The notes under the pieces were generated by a model. It made no database searches. It was not told the origin of the DNA and was given only the letters and a program-made list of their open reading frames with translations. From positions 56,229-120,228 of the forward strand of contig JAWKLL010000015.1 in assembly GCA_041392765.1 (NCBI GenBank): a stretch of DNA of 64,000 nt, written 5' to 3'. Both the position numbers and the translations under genes were made by a program. The first letter of the stretch is position 1. Each line of letters starts with the position of its first letter. This document shows positions 1 to 9,405 of this stretch, one piece after another. This stretch comes from Lewinella sp041392765. Its GTDB lineage: Bacteria; Bacteroidota; Bacteroidia; Chitinophagales; Saprospiraceae.

Positions 1-773
1 CGGAAATATCAAGTAGGAACACTACCTCATCGTAGTTGATGAAGGATAATAGCGGCTGCATATTAGCCGGAAGGCTGGCGTAATCCCACGTTTTCAATTG
101 AGGAACATTTTTATTTTTCACGCGGTCTTCTGCAATGGAATCAAGGGGTAGTTGGAGGGTATCTATTAACAACCGATAATTGGAGGCGGCAGAGCTGTTT
201 TGCACATCGGCTTTGTATGCAGCGCGGAAATGGGCTAAACTCCTCTCCATATCGCGTCGATGAACATGGTAGTGAGGAGGGAGATCATCGTGGGGTGTTG
301 CGCCTTTTCCTTGGTTCATAAAGTGAGCGTATCCCAGTGCATTGAGCATCACGGAGCGTTCTTCCGGATAGTCGAGGTGTTGCTGTATGTCCACTGCTTG
401 TCGGAGGGGTGCAATCGCTTTGCCATACAATGCCCCATCGATGTATATCATACCCGCTACAAAATGCTGCAAACTCAGCAAATGGGCATAATCGGGATGC
501 CGAGGTGATAATAGTGATTTGCTTTTTCCAAATATCTCTTGAGCTTGTTGGGTTTTGTGTTGCCGGCCTAGCACTAACGCATAAGCCAATGCAAAATGGT
601 ATTGGTCAGGTGCAGGTTATACGCTTTGCGCAGATGGTCTTCAGAGCGGGTATAGCTGCCTTCTGAAAAAAATAGGAGCCCATAAAGTAATTCCGAAAAG
701 CCTCCCTACCTCCTCCTGCACTGGCGGTTACTATCGCTGCGAAGTACAAGGCCAGTACGAGCCATTTTTTCAT
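1..773 (-). CDS. TPR-like protein with probable C-terminal VWA domain (partial, two frameshifts)
   Basis: Starts at ATG 773 with a signal peptide (MKKWLVLALYFAAIVTASA) and runs off the left edge, so its C-terminus is missing. One protein is recovered only if a single base is restored in the T-run near 697 and another in the C-run near 598 (coding strand is minus). The restored chain is alpha-helical and TPR-like (for example ALAYALVLGRQHKTQ and LNALGYAHFMNQGKG). The last visible residues, INYDEVVFLLDIS, resemble the first strand of a von Willebrand A domain leading into the MIDAS DxSxS motif. A secreted or periplasmic TPR-VWA protein is inferred; function is unknown. Both breaks look like sequencing deletions, not decay. 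Confidence 0.55.
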
Positions 774-947
774 CCACTTGAATTTGTGGCAAAAGTAAGT
801 ACTTAGTCCGACTAAATAAGACCACTTTATGTACCTATTCCCGAAATTTGGCGGCTGATTACGCCAAAAACGGTTTTTCGTTCATCTTACCATCATGGTG
901 CTGGAATCGTGAATTTCCCCTAACTTTATGCCATGCAAACAATCTAT

Positions 948-2188
948 ATGAAAACTGTGTCATTCAATATCCGTCTTAGAGACGGAAAAAAAATTAATTG
1001 CACAACTTTTGATTCGGAAAAATTTTCTAAGCAATTGATCACGATAGCTATCGGGGAAAATTGTGTGAAAATATTTGCGAATCTTTTAGAAAAAGTTGTT
1101 CAATTAATTTCCGTCAAATTGCTTAGCATATCGGCTTTTCTTTTGCTGTTGGGTATATTTTCCTCAGGCTGTGCTTCTGAAAGCGTTTCTAAAGCGATGG
1201 AAGCTGACCATATAGCCTTTGGCAAAATCAACCGTATCACCGTGCTTTGCGACAAAGACCTGTGGGAAAGCCATGTCGGTGACTCATTGGATTTTTATTT
1301 TAGTGCCGCTTACCCTATTCTTCCCCAACCAGAGCCTATTTTCGACCTCCAACACCTTACTATGGAGGATATCCGAAAGGATCCTTTGCGCAAGGAATTA
1401 CGTACCTATCTCATCGTAGGCGACTTGAGCGATCAAGACTCGGAGGTGGCTGCTCTTATACGGCAAGACGTGGGTAGCGAAAAAATACGCGAAATCGCAA
1501 CAGGCCCAGGTTTTGGCAATTCGGTCATCAAAAATAAATGGGCCAAAGGCCAATTACTGATATACCTGTATGGTATGACGGAGGATAAATTGGTGGAAAT
1601 ATCATTACTAGTTATGCCGCCATCGCTCAGCGTATCAATACTGAAGATGAAAAAATTATTGATGCCACCGCGTTTTTCAACGGAGAAAATATAGCACTTT
1701 CAGGTGAAGTTGAAGCGTTGATGGGTGTAAAGATGCGCATACCAGAAGAATTTAAACCCGCTTTGGCAGAACCAGACATCGTGTGGCTGCGTAGAGAAAC
1801 TTCGGAAGCGAGTAGCAACATATTGGTAAAAAAAATCCCTTACACGGATCAAACTCAGCTCACCGCAGCTGGGATCAAAGCCATTCGCGATTCCATAGGG
1901 AGGGACTATATTTCCTCTACTTTGCCCGGCACCTATATGCGGATCAACGATGTGGATTTACCTATGTTTGTAGAAACGACCCGTATTAATGGCGATTATG
2001 CCCTACAGGCACGTGGTATATGGGATATTGTAAACGATTTCATGGGCGGTGCTTTTGTTAGTTATTTGGTTTATGATCCAGCAAAAAGGGATTTGCTTTT
2101 CATAGATGCCTTCGTGCACGCCCCGGGCAAAGAAAAAAGGGATTTAATGCAGCAGTTGGATTATATACTGCATACGGCGCAGTACTAA
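948..2188 (+). CDS. DUF4837-type lipoprotein, one frameshift, repeat inside its 5' end
   Basis: Two adjacent open segments join into one protein if one A is restored near 1597-1599, giving the path KLVENIITSYAAIAQRINTE. A lipoprotein signal (LLSISAFLLLLGIFSSGC) anchors it in the envelope; the rest resembles the Bacteroidota DUF4837 family, whose role is unknown. The start is unclear: ATG 948 follows a promoter-like TAACTTTA at 921, but the 55-60 codons between it and the signal peptide are an inserted inverted repeat (981-1115). TTG 1119 would give a signal peptide directly. The family assignment is from memory of conserved features and is moderate. Confidence 0.55.
981..1115. repeat. Imperfect palindrome, family B copy 1
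   Basis: Left arm 981-1010 and right arm 1090-1115 are near inverted copies (right arm core AAAAAGTTGTTCAATTAATT then TCCGTC). The same arm occurs at 18269-18326 and 18701-18767. The centre holds the palindrome CGATAGCTATCG (1045-1056). This copy lies between a start codon and a lipoprotein signal peptide. Confidence 0.7.
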
Positions 2189-2209
2189 TAATAATCAAAG
2201 CGATCCTTT

Positions 2210-2959
2210 TTAAACAAGCTCTATTCCCTCATATTTAACCTCCGATAGATACAAGCCATCCGGTGCTATGCTGAGGCTTTTGGGTAGGGGTGATTGTTCT
2301 TCCAAAGCTTGGCGTACTTGGGCTAAGGTCAGTTTTCCACTACCCACGGATAGGCACATGCCCACAATTAAGCGTACCATGCCCCGCAAAAAACGATTGG
2401 CGGCTATGTGGTAAACCCACTCCTGATCCTTGTATTCCCACGCGGAGCGGTAGAGCTGGCAATGCATCGTCTTGGCGTCTGAACCTGTTTTGCAGAAAGG
2501 GGCAAAAGAATCGAACGCCAGTAGTAGGGCTGCTGCTTCATCCATTTTAGTCCTATCCAATTCCTTCATATATGGAAGATGTAGCACAGTATGCTGTCGG
2601 AAAGGATCTTTTTGTGCAGTAACGTGGTATTCGTAAGCACGGTAGCAGGCATCAAAACGGGCATGTTGGGTAGCTGCTACGGGAAAAATGCGGTGTACAG
2701 CTATATCGGCAGGCAAGAATTTATTGATTCTGGAAAGAAAGTTGTCAGGTATCACACCATCGCAATCAAAATGGGCAAAATATTGGCTGGCGTGCACGCC
2801 CGTATCGGTGCGGCCACAACCCGTTATTTCAAGATCGGGGTGGCGCAGCATGGTGCCCACACAGTGTTCCAGCACTTCCTGCACAGATACTTGGCTGGGT
2901 TGCCGCTGCCAACCGTAATACGCCGCCCCATTGTAGGATAACTCAAGGAAATACCTCAT
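2210..2959 (-). CDS. truA: tRNA pseudouridine synthase A
   Basis: 249 residues, normal family length. TruA isomerises U38-U40 of the tRNA anticodon arm to pseudouridine in the cytoplasm. The catalytic loop GCGRTDTGVHASQYF is at 47-61 with the nucleophile Asp52; the N-terminal strand RYFLELSYNGAAYYGWQRQ is typical. Its ATG overlaps the stop of the upstream S41 protease gene in an ATGA (2956-2959), so the two are translationally coupled in a leftward operon with the 4126-4944 gene. Confidence 0.95.
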   Translation of the reverse strand: MRYFLELSYNGAAYYGWQRQPSQVSVQEVLEHCVGTMLRHPDLEITGCGRTDTGVHASQYFAHFDCDGVIPDNFLSRINKFLPADIAVHRIFPVAATQHARFDACYRAYEYHVTAQKDPFRQHTVLHLPYMKELDRTKMDEAAALLLAFDSFAPFCKTGSDAKTMHCQLYRSAWEYKDQEWVYHIAANRFLRGMVRLIVGMCLSVGSGKLTLAQVRQALEEQSPLPKSLSIAPDGLYLSEVKYEGIELV

Positions 2960-4113
2960 TGCGGCCCAGTTGATATACCCAAGATGTGTGTTTTGGCTTT
3001 TTCTATGATGGCATCTACCCCTTGTAGCTCATCTTCAGGGCCTGTGTTTTGGTAAATGTCGGGTGCAATGCCCGTTTCAATATCAGTGCCGTCTGGCAGC
3101 CAAGTGCGGGTGGCGGACAGGCGAAACGTCCAACCATTAGGCAATTCAAAAGAAACAGGAATTCCTCCTCCTCCTCCCGAGCGGTCACCAATCAGGGTTA
3201 CATTGGGTAGCGTGGACATGAAGGCTGCAAAGAAGTTAGTAGCAGAATAACTGTGCCGATTTACTAATAAAACAATAGGTTTATTCAGCATCATGGTGGC
3301 GGTATCCTGTACCATCCACTGCCCGGCACCCGTTCTTTTTATGCTGATACTATCTTGGGGAGTATCTTCTTCTTTAGCCTTTTTTTTCTTTTTTGCTTCC
3401 TCCTCCGCTTTCTTTTTGTAATCAATTAAAGGTTTGACGAAGATGGAATCTGGTTGTGAGAAGTCCGAAGTGCCCGGCCCAGTTTTGTATTGGAGCATCC
3501 CCATCCATGTTTTTTCAGGTACAAAGCGTTCGCAGAGTTTGAACATATTGCTCATAGCACCACCTCCGTTGTTGCGCACGTCAATAATCAAGCCCTTGGC
3601 ATCGGCAAATTTATTGAGTACATAATTGAGGTTGCCCTTGGAAAATCCCGATGAAAAGGAACCATAATAGACATACCCAACCGAGTCTATCCAGGTATTG
3701 ACCAACGCGCCAGAGGTTTCATAATCCTTACCCCAATAGACCCTGTGAACAAAATCTCTATTGAAATTAGAAGGATAGTCTAAGTACCAGTCGGCATTGC
3801 GCGAACGGTTGTGATTGATGTAGAGGTTCACATGGCCATCCTGCAAGGTATGTAACATGGTAGCTAATATATGGTAGAGCGAATCATTGCTCAAGCTATC
3901 GTGTACCATAGGGCGGTAGATGCGGTCTAATGAATCCCAACTCACCGCCTTTTCGGCAAAAAAAGAATAGTTCGTCTTTACAGCATCATAAAAATACTGG
4001 TAGTTAATCATGGGGGTGTTTTTGGGGTTACCCCCAATGAACCACTTGCCACAAGAGGATATTGTCAACACCCACAGTATTGACAATAGGATAAATGAAT
4101 GCTTTTTTTTCAT
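2956..4113 (-). CDS. S41-family (tail-specific protease type) lipoprotein peptidase
   Basis: About 385 residues. The ATG at 4113 is preferred because it puts MKKKHSF directly before the hydrophobic stretch and lipobox ISSC; an ATG three codons upstream (4122) is also possible. The S41 domain shows LIIDVRNNGGGAMSNM and, near residue 290, the nucleophile region NRHSYSATNFFAA followed by GDRSGGGGG, as in periplasmic tail-specific proteases. No clear PDZ domain is seen. A lysine-rich, low-complexity insert (KKKAEEEAKKKKKAKEEDT) sits between the two conserved blocks. It is anchored on the periplasmic or outer side of the envelope and probably cleaves unfolded or exported proteins. It is second in an operon, overlapping truA by 4 bases. 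Confidence 0.85.
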   Translation of the reverse strand: MKKKHSFILLSILWVLTISSCGKWFIGGNPKNTPMINYQYFYDAVKTNYSFFAEKAVSWDSLDRIYRPMVHDSLSNDSLYHILATMLHTLQDGHVNLYINHNRSRNADWYLDYPSNFNRDFVHRVYWGKDYETSGALVNTWIDSVGYVYYGSFSSGFSKGNLNYVLNKFADAKGLIIDVRNNGGGAMSNMFKLCERFVPEKTWMGMLQYKTGPGTSDFSQPDSIFVKPLIDYKKKAEEEAKKKKKAKEEDTPQDSISIKRTGAGQWMVQDTATMMLNKPIVLLVNRHSYSATNFFAAFMSTLPNVTLIGDRSGGGGGIPVSFELPNGWTFRLSATRTWLPDGTDIETGIAPDIYQNTGPEDELQGVDAIIEKAKTHILGISTGPQ

Positions 4114-4125
4114 AGCTACCAAGGT

Positions 4126-4944
4126 TTAGCGTTTTACGCGAAGCCCATACATCAGGCTACCGCTCGTGGAAGAAAGGGGTTTGTAGCGGGGCAAAGGGGT
4201 ATGAATAAATTGCCATTCCCAGGCAAAACGCTCCGTTCGCCAAGGTTGGCGAAACCGATCGAATTCTGCGCCTACGGAAATTTTAAACAGTTTATTCACG
4301 GTACCCAATTCAAAGCCTTTAAGCACATCTTTTGTTTTTACCTTTTGCACGTGTAGCAAATCTGGCAACCCCGTATAATTGGGGCGAAACACAGCGTTAA
4401 TCAGGGGTATGTCCACCCATGTATTAGCCGTCCATTTGGCACTTTCAACGATACGCGTATCTAATAAACTTACCCCTAAGCCGCTGTGGATAAGAACGCC
4501 CGTAGTGTTGTTGGTAGGCAGTGGGTAGGATCTGTTGTTCAGGTGAATATTATAGGTAAACCCAATGTATCTTCTTTCAGTCATGCCGTCCGCGGCATCT
4601 CCCATTCTGGCAAACCATCCCCAGTTGAATTGTACGTCGTTTAGTTTAGCCTTCGAAGAGACATCCCGCTTGGGTTTTATACCTGTCTTCAAACTGGCAT
4701 TATCGATCGTGATACCAAAACGGCTCAAGTATTTTCCATTGTATTTCTCATACCGGAAAAATAAACGACTCCCCGTACCCCGATACCGCAGCACGGAATG
4801 TGCATTATCCCTCACGGTATGCAAGGGAAAGCCAGCACCGAAGGTGAGGAAATCGGCTTTGCCCGTGGGGAGCATATCCTGAGCGGGCAGTTGGCCGCAG
4901 AAAAACAGGATGCTCAGCACCCAAAACCATTGGAGTGATTTCAT
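4126..4944 (-). CDS. Hypothetical secreted or outer-membrane protein
   Basis: 272 residues starting with a clear signal peptide (MKSLQWFWVLSILFFCGQLPAQ). The remainder is rich in aromatic and alternating residues (RLFFRYEKYNGKYL, YIGFTYNIHLNNRSY), which suggests beta structure, perhaps a small outer-membrane barrel. I do not recognise a family. It is the first gene of the leftward run with the S41 protease and truA, with only 3-12 bases to the next gene. The palindrome at 4958-5010 lies directly upstream. Confidence 0.7.
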   Translation of the reverse strand: MKSLQWFWVLSILFFCGQLPAQDMLPTGKADFLTFGAGFPLHTVRDNAHSVLRYRGTGSRLFFRYEKYNGKYLSRFGITIDNASLKTGIKPKRDVSSKAKLNDVQFNWGWFARMGDAADGMTERRYIGFTYNIHLNNRSYPLPTNNTTGVLIHSGLGVSLLDTRIVESAKWTANTWVDIPLINAVFRPNYTGLPDLLHVQKVKTKDVLKGFELGTVNKLFKISVGAEFDRFRQPWRTERFAWEWQFIHTPLPRYKPLSSTSGSLMYGLRVKR

Positions 4945-4957
4945 GTCCGTAGCTTTA

Positions 4958-5010
4958 TTAGGGTATGTCTAAATTTTCCTGATTGAGAAAATTTTAGACA
5001 TACTCTTAAT
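4958..5010. repeat. Minimal hairpin of the A-family element
   Basis: Left arm TTAGGGTATGTCTAAATTTT and right arm AAAATTTTAGACATACTCTT form a stem of about 20 bp with loop CTGATTGAG. The arms match the ends of the larger element at 60731-60919. On the minus strand it lies between the HD-PycTM stop and the next gene, so it may also act as a terminator. Confidence 0.8.
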
Positions 5011-5035
5011 CAACAATTTATTTTTTTCTTATCCC

Positions 5036-6184
5036 TTACTCAAAAACAGCATAACTAATGCCAAAGAGTAAAATAGATAAGACTACGCCCGAAATAAAGA
5101 GGTTGTAGCATATCCGTAGTTGATCGTATTTGCGGCCCAGCGATTTTCCCAAAAAGAAGAGGTCGCGTTTGATAGCAGCATCCAAGTTGGAGTTTTTAGC
5201 AATAGCCAAATCAATACCTTCTTCGTATTCCTGCAACCCCATCCTGTAAAAATTGCCAAAGAAGAAGAGGTTGGCACGCCCTGCTTTTACGTCTTCTTTT
5301 TTTGTGTAACCCGTCATAGCCATAGGGCGAGTGGCCAATGTAGCAAATATCATAGAACACAGGCAGGTCAATAGCAATATAATGACAGGTGCCATCAAAT
5401 GGGGCTTGGTATTCACATAGCTGGCAGCCATTGGCACAGCAATGGTGATGATCAACGCATTCACCGACAGCATGATGTTCGCCTTGTTATCTGCCAGATT
5501 GCTCAAATCCATGTGGTTGCGCAGGGCTGTTTTGAACATCATCTGCGCACTCTTGCTTTCGGCTATCGAAACGGCAGGCTTTTGCGCTGGTTGCTTTGCC
5601 TGACAGAGTTTTTTCAGGGTCTTGGTGTTTTGCTTGTGCTGCAAACCATAAGTTTCCTGTGCGATGGCAGTATGGTATTGGTGAGATTTCAAAAAATCGT
5701 AATTCAGTTGATACCAATCCGTATCGCTGTATTTTTCCTCCCTGAATACCTCCCACTCATGCCGCAACCCTGATAATATGGCTAGATAATCTGCCCTGCC
5801 AATGTTCGACAAATCGGCATCCTTAATGATCTTTTCTAATACATCAACGGGGGAATGAGCTACGGTAGTCGCTAAAATCACTCGTTTTACCAATTCGATC
5901 CGATCGGCTGGATAGCCTTTTGAGGCTAGAAAATCAGCAGCTATAGCCGCTCCTAAGGGTTCGTTTTGCTCATACTGTTGAGTGAAGCCTGTATCGTGAA
6001 ACCATGCTGCCAACTCCAATGCTTCTGCATCCGCTGCTGGCAAATTATGGCGAACAGTCAATAAACGAGTGGCATCCACCACCAACTGCGTATGAGGTAG
6101 ATTGTGGTAAAAATGATCGGGCTGCAAGCCTGCTTGTAGCAGTTCGCGTACATAAATCTCCGCCTCATTGAGTAAGTTGGCCAT
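5036..6184 (-). CDS. HD-domain phosphohydrolase fused to PycTM (DUF5706) membrane domain
   Basis: 382 residues from ATG 6184, chosen because a purine-rich AGAGAGAT precedes it; an ATG at 6220 would add 12 residues. The N-terminal HD domain shows His27/His31, the paired His63-Asp64 (AAWFHDTGF), His110 and Asp122-Asp124, the metal ligands of a nucleotide phosphohydrolase. After a linker, SNLADNKANIMLSVNALII (228-246) is the hallmark of the DUF5706/PycTM family, followed by membrane segments near 263-285 and 357-380. PycTM is known as the membrane effector of Pycsar anti-phage systems, where it responds to cyclic pyrimidine nucleotides. No cyclase gene lies nearby, so here the role is uncertain; the HD domain could hydrolyse the signal. 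Confidence 0.85.
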   Translation of the reverse strand: MANLLNEAEIYVRELLQAGLQPDHFYHNLPHTQLVVDATRLLTVRHNLPAADAEALELAAWFHDTGFTQQYEQNEPLGAAIAADFLASKGYPADRIELVKRVILATTVAHSPVDVLEKIIKDADLSNIGRADYLAILSGLRHEWEVFREEKYSDTDWYQLNYDFLKSHQYHTAIAQETYGLQHKQNTKTLKKLCQAKQPAQKPAVSIAESKSAQMMFKTALRNHMDLSNLADNKANIMLSVNALIITIAVPMAASYVNTKPHLMAPVIILLLTCLCSMIFATLATRPMAMTGYTKKEDVKAGRANLFFFGNFYRMGLQEYEEGIDLAIAKNSNLDAAIKRDLFFLGKSLGRKYDQLRICYNLFISGVVLSILLFGISYAVFE

Positions 6185-6359
6185 AATCTCTCTGTGGTGT
6201 GATACCGTTTGCAGAACCAATGACAGAATTTGCTAGCATTACCCAGCAAACCCCGAAAGTAGGAATTTTTTTATTATCCAAAAGAAAAAGTGCTAGACAA
6301 TAACTTACCGCCATCTTCCCTCCTTTCACCTTGTTGAATAGTTTTTCAACCGTTCTCGC

Positions 6360-6367
6360 TACCTTTG
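6360..6367 (+). promoter_or_regulatory. Promoter -7 box upstream of thiL
   Basis: TACCTTTG matches the Bacteroidota -7 consensus TAnnTTTG and lies 53 bases before the thiL start. The -33 element is weak. Confidence 0.45.
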
Positions 6368-6420
6368 TGGCCTGAGTATGACGCAAAAAATAATTTTTCT
6401 GCGTTTCAAAAACAATTCTC

Positions 6421-7470
6421 ATGCCAAACCAACCTACTGATCAGCAACGCACCGATATCAACTCGCTGGGCGAGTTCGGACTCATCGACCGCCTCACGCA
6501 GCGCTTCCCCCTGCTCAATGCTTCTTCTGTGCTGGGGGTAGGCGATGATGCCGCCGTTATCGACAACGGTGCTTTTCAGACAGTCGTTTCCACTGATATG
6601 CTCGTCGAAGGTATCCATTTCGACCTCATGTACACGCCTCTGAAGCACTTAGGCTACAAATCGGTAGTGGTCAATCTATCCGATATATTCGCCATGAACG
6701 CCCTACCTCGGCAAATTACGGTCTCCTTAGCGTTGTCCAATCGGTTTTCAGTAGAAGCCGTAGAAGAATTGTACGAAGGCATCTACAAAGCCTGTGAGTT
6801 TTATGGCGTTGACCTCGTGGGGGGCGATACGACTTCCTCCAACAAAGGACTTATCATCAGCATTACAGCTATCGGCCAGGGCGAAGCATCTCAGTTGGCC
6901 TATCGTTCAGGTGCCCGCGTTGGCGATCTTATCTGTATCAGTGGCAACGTGGGTGCTGCCTATTTAGGGCTTCAAATATTGGAACGCGAAAAACAAGTAT
7001 TTCTTTCCAATCCGTCCATTCAGCCTAATTTGGAAAACGAAACCTATTGCGTAGGTCGCCAATTGAAACCCGAGGCCCGCCGCGATATAGTACTCGCCCT
7101 CCAAAAAGCAGGGGTGGTGCCCACGGCTATGATAGATGTATCTGACGGCGTAGCCAGCGAGCTTTTCCACATCTGCAAGGCATCCGGTGTGGGTGCCTTC
7201 CTCGAGGAAAGCGGTGTCCCTATCCACCCCGATGCACAAATGTTGGCCCTCAAGTTTCATCTCGATCCTATCACCTGCGCACTCAGTGGTGGCGAAGACT
7301 ACGAACTGCTGTTCACCATTGATCCCAAGGATGTAGATAAAGTGAAATACTTGCCAGATATCTATATCGCAGGCGAGATAGTCCCCGCTGCCGATGGCCT
7401 CAAATTACACACCAAAGGCGGCAATATTCACCCGCTCCAAGCGCAAGGTTGGGTGCATTTTGAGTCGTAA
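6421..7470 (+). CDS. thiL: Thiamine-monophosphate kinase
   Basis: 349 residues, full length. ThiL phosphorylates thiamine monophosphate to thiamine diphosphate, the last step of cofactor synthesis, in the cytoplasm. The Mg-ATP binding signature LGVGDDAAVID is at 38-48 with Asp42 and Asp43, followed by STDMLVEGIHF (57-67), VNLSDIFAMNA and VDLVGGDTTSS, all typical of the PurM/ThiL fold. A TAnnTTTG box lies upstream. No other thiamine gene is adjacent; the next gene, tdk, is separated by an intergenic repeat. Confidence 0.95.
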   Translation: MPNQPTDQQRTDINSLGEFGLIDRLTQRFPLLNASSVLGVGDDAAVIDNGAFQTVVSTDMLVEGIHFDLMYTPLKHLGYKSVVVNLSDIFAMNALPRQITVSLALSNRFSVEAVEELYEGIYKACEFYGVDLVGGDTTSSNKGLIISITAIGQGEASQLAYRSGARVGDLICISGNVGAAYLGLQILEREKQVFLSNPSIQPNLENETYCVGRQLKPEARRDIVLALQKAGVVPTAMIDVSDGVASELFHICKASGVGAFLEESGVPIHPDAQMLALKFHLDPITCALSGGEDYELLFTIDPKDVDKVKYLPDIYIAGEIVPAADGLKLHTKGGNIHPLQAQGWVHFES

Positions 7471-7489
7471 AATAAAGGTCGTTTTATTG

Positions 7490-7655
7490 GCTTGGGCAGC
7501 CCACCCCCGCCTTACTAATCACCTTCATATCGACAATCCCCAAGGGCGGAGGTGTCACGCTGTCCACGGCTCACCCTATCGGGTTCGGCCCTACGGGCGG
7601 CTCGGCTCATGCCGTTCCCCGTTCCCATCGTTGCTGCGGGCTGATCGTGCATTTC
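7490..7655. repeat. Intergenic repeat, family C copy 1
   Basis: The space between thiL and tdk holds a GC-rich block unlike the surrounding AT-rich spacers. It shares GGGCAGCCC, GTCACGCTGTCC and CCCATCGTTGCTGC, in the same order, with 33761-33880. Confidence 0.6.
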
Positions 7656-7737
7656 TTACCGTTCCTAAAAGAAAAATATCGGTTGCTTTTCCGCGAACAA
7701 ATTAGAGTATGTATCTTTCCCCTTTATTCAATAGGAT

Positions 7738-8322
7738 ATGTTTTTAGAACCATTTTTCCGAGGCCAACGCAGTGGTTGGGTAGAAGTTATTTGTGGGTCT
7801 ATGTTTTCCGGCAAGACCGAAGAACTACTGCGTCGGCTCAAGCGATCCAAGTTTGCTAATCAAAAAGTGGAGATATACAAACCGCGCTTAGATACCCGCT
7901 ACGACAGCGTCAAGGTGGTTTCCCATGACGAAAATTTTATCCTCGCCACCCCTATTGACCACTCGTCCCAGATGTTATCGGTTGGCGCCGATGTGACCGT
8001 CGTAGGCATAGATGAAGCGCAGTTTTTTGATATGGAACTCATACAAAATGCTCAGCAACTGGCCTTAATGGGCAAGCGGGTCATCATCGCTGGCTTAGAT
8101 ATGGACTATCGCGGCCAACCTTTTGGCCCTATGCCCGGCCTTTTGGCCGTAGCCGAATACATTACCAAGGTACACGCTATTTGTTCTCATTGTGGCAACT
8201 TGGCCACTCATTCTTACCGGCTTAGTAAAGAAGATGCCACTGTATTACTGGGTGAAAAGGACAAATACGAACCCCGTTGCCGGGCCTGTTATCAAATGGG
8301 AAATATTTTGGATTTGCATTAG
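7738..8322 (+). CDS. tdk: Thymidine kinase (type II)
   Basis: 194 residues. Salvage enzyme that phosphorylates thymidine to dTMP with ATP. Walker A GSMFSGKT at 20-27; IDEAQFF at 91-97 with catalytic Glu93; lasso-domain zinc site from two Cys pairs, C149/C152 (CSHC) and C181/C184 (CRAC). The N-terminus MFLEPFFRGQRSGWVEVI is usual in this phylum, which supports the start. A bidirectional hairpin terminator follows at 8344-8378. Confidence 0.96.
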   Translation: MFLEPFFRGQRSGWVEVICGSMFSGKTEELLRRLKRSKFANQKVEIYKPRLDTRYDSVKVVSHDENFILATPIDHSSQMLSVGADVTVVGIDEAQFFDMELIQNAQQLALMGKRVIIAGLDMDYRGQPFGPMPGLLAVAEYITKVHAICSHCGNLATHSYRLSKEDATVLLGEKDKYEPRCRACYQMGNILDLH

Positions 8323-8343
8323 CATCTGCCAGATAGGGCACAA

Positions 8344-8378
8344 CAAAAAAGGCTTCCACACTGGGAAGCCTTTTTTGT
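8344..8378. terminator. Bidirectional terminator between tdk and the M23 gene
   Basis: AAAAAAGGCTTCC, a 5-base loop, GGGAAGCCTTTTTT. A-run and T-run on both sides suit both convergent genes. Confidence 0.9.
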
Positions 8379-8421
8379 TGTTTGATTGTTTCGTTTTGTT
8401 TTGACAGGCTACAGCCGCTAC

Positions 8422-9405
8422 CTAGTGCAATGATTGATTCACTGTTTCAGCAGCCTCTGTAAGTGCCTTGTATTCTGCAGGTGTCAGTCCGTCCATTACA
8501 AAACTGAGCGGATTGACAGGCTTTCCGTGGAAGTGAACTTCATAGTGGCAGTGAGGGGCGGTAGAAGTACCTGTGCTACCTACAGTGCCTAACTGGAAGC
8601 CGCGTGTCACTTTCTGGCCTTTTTTCACATCTATGCGGTGCATGTGTGCGTAATACGTTTCGTATCCATTGCCATGCTTCACTACTACCAAATTACCAAA
8701 GCCACTCATTCTTTCCGCACGTACTACTTCGCCGTCGCCGGTAGCTACAATGGGCGTTCCCTGCTTGGCCGTGAAGTCGATACCGTTGTGCATTCGCATC
8801 ACTTTGAACACAGGGTGCAGACGAGGCCCAAAACCAGATAACAAACGCAAGTCCTTGGACAACATATCCGAACGGACGGGTTTGATGGTGGGCATTGTAG
8901 CCAACAATGTTTCTTTGTCTTTCGCTAGGTTCACAATCGTGTCCAAAGATCGGGACTGAAGAGATATTTGATACTTGAGTTTATCAATACGCGACTTTAC
9001 ATCGGCCATGATTTCACCAGAACCTCCGAAGCGGTCGAATTCGGCGTAGGGATTGTGGCCACCCACACCCGCTTGCCACACCGATTCATCGATGGGATCC
9101 ATACCGAAGATCATGCGGTGAACATAAGCATCCCGCTTTTGCAGGTTCTCTAACGCTTTTTGCATGTCGGCAACGACCTGCTTGGAATCTTCTTCAATGA
9201 AGGCTTCCAAGCGCTGCACTTTGGCGTTCAACTCTTTCTCCTTTGGAGAAGGGAAGTACTCGTGGGCTGCCATTGTAAACAAAAAACCGGTGAACAATGC
9301 AGCACATGTAAAACCAAAAACCCTCAAGAGGGTCATGCTTAACGGTTCAACTACTTTCTCGTAACGCAGCGTCTGTTTATTAAAAACGTAACGTTCTCGT
9401 TTCAT
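8422..9405 (-). CDS. M23-family (LytM) metalloendopeptidase, membrane anchored
   Basis: 327 residues. Short cytoplasmic N-terminus with one membrane segment near 25-46, then a periplasmic coiled coil (55-95 and 130-165) and a C-terminal LytM domain. Zinc and catalytic residues are all present: His206 and Asp210 in MHNGIDF, His254 (YYAHMH) and His285/His287 (PHCHYEVHFHG). It should cut peptide cross-links of peptidoglycan during growth or division. It converges with tdk at the shared terminator. Confidence 0.9.
   Translation of the reverse strand: MKRERYVFNKQTLRYEKVVEPLSMTLLRVFGFTCAALFTGFLFTMAAHEYFPSPKEKELNAKVQRLEAFIEEDSKQVVADMQKALENLQKRDAYVHRMIFGMDPIDESVWQAGVGGHNPYAEFDRFGGSGEIMADVKSRIDKLKYQISLQSRSLDTIVNLAKDKETLLATMPTIKPVRSDMLSKDLRLLSGFGPRLHPVFKVMRMHNGIDFTAKQGTPIVATGDGEVVRAERMSGFGNLVVVKHGNGYETYYAHMHRIDVKKGQKVTRGFQLGTVGSTGTSTAPHCHYEVHFHGKPVNPLSFVMDGLTPAEYKALTEAAETVNQSLH

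Noticed and set aside
5036..6184. A Pycsar anti-phage defence island
   Set aside because: The HD-PycTM gene has no cyclase or other defence genes beside it; neighbours are housekeeping genes.
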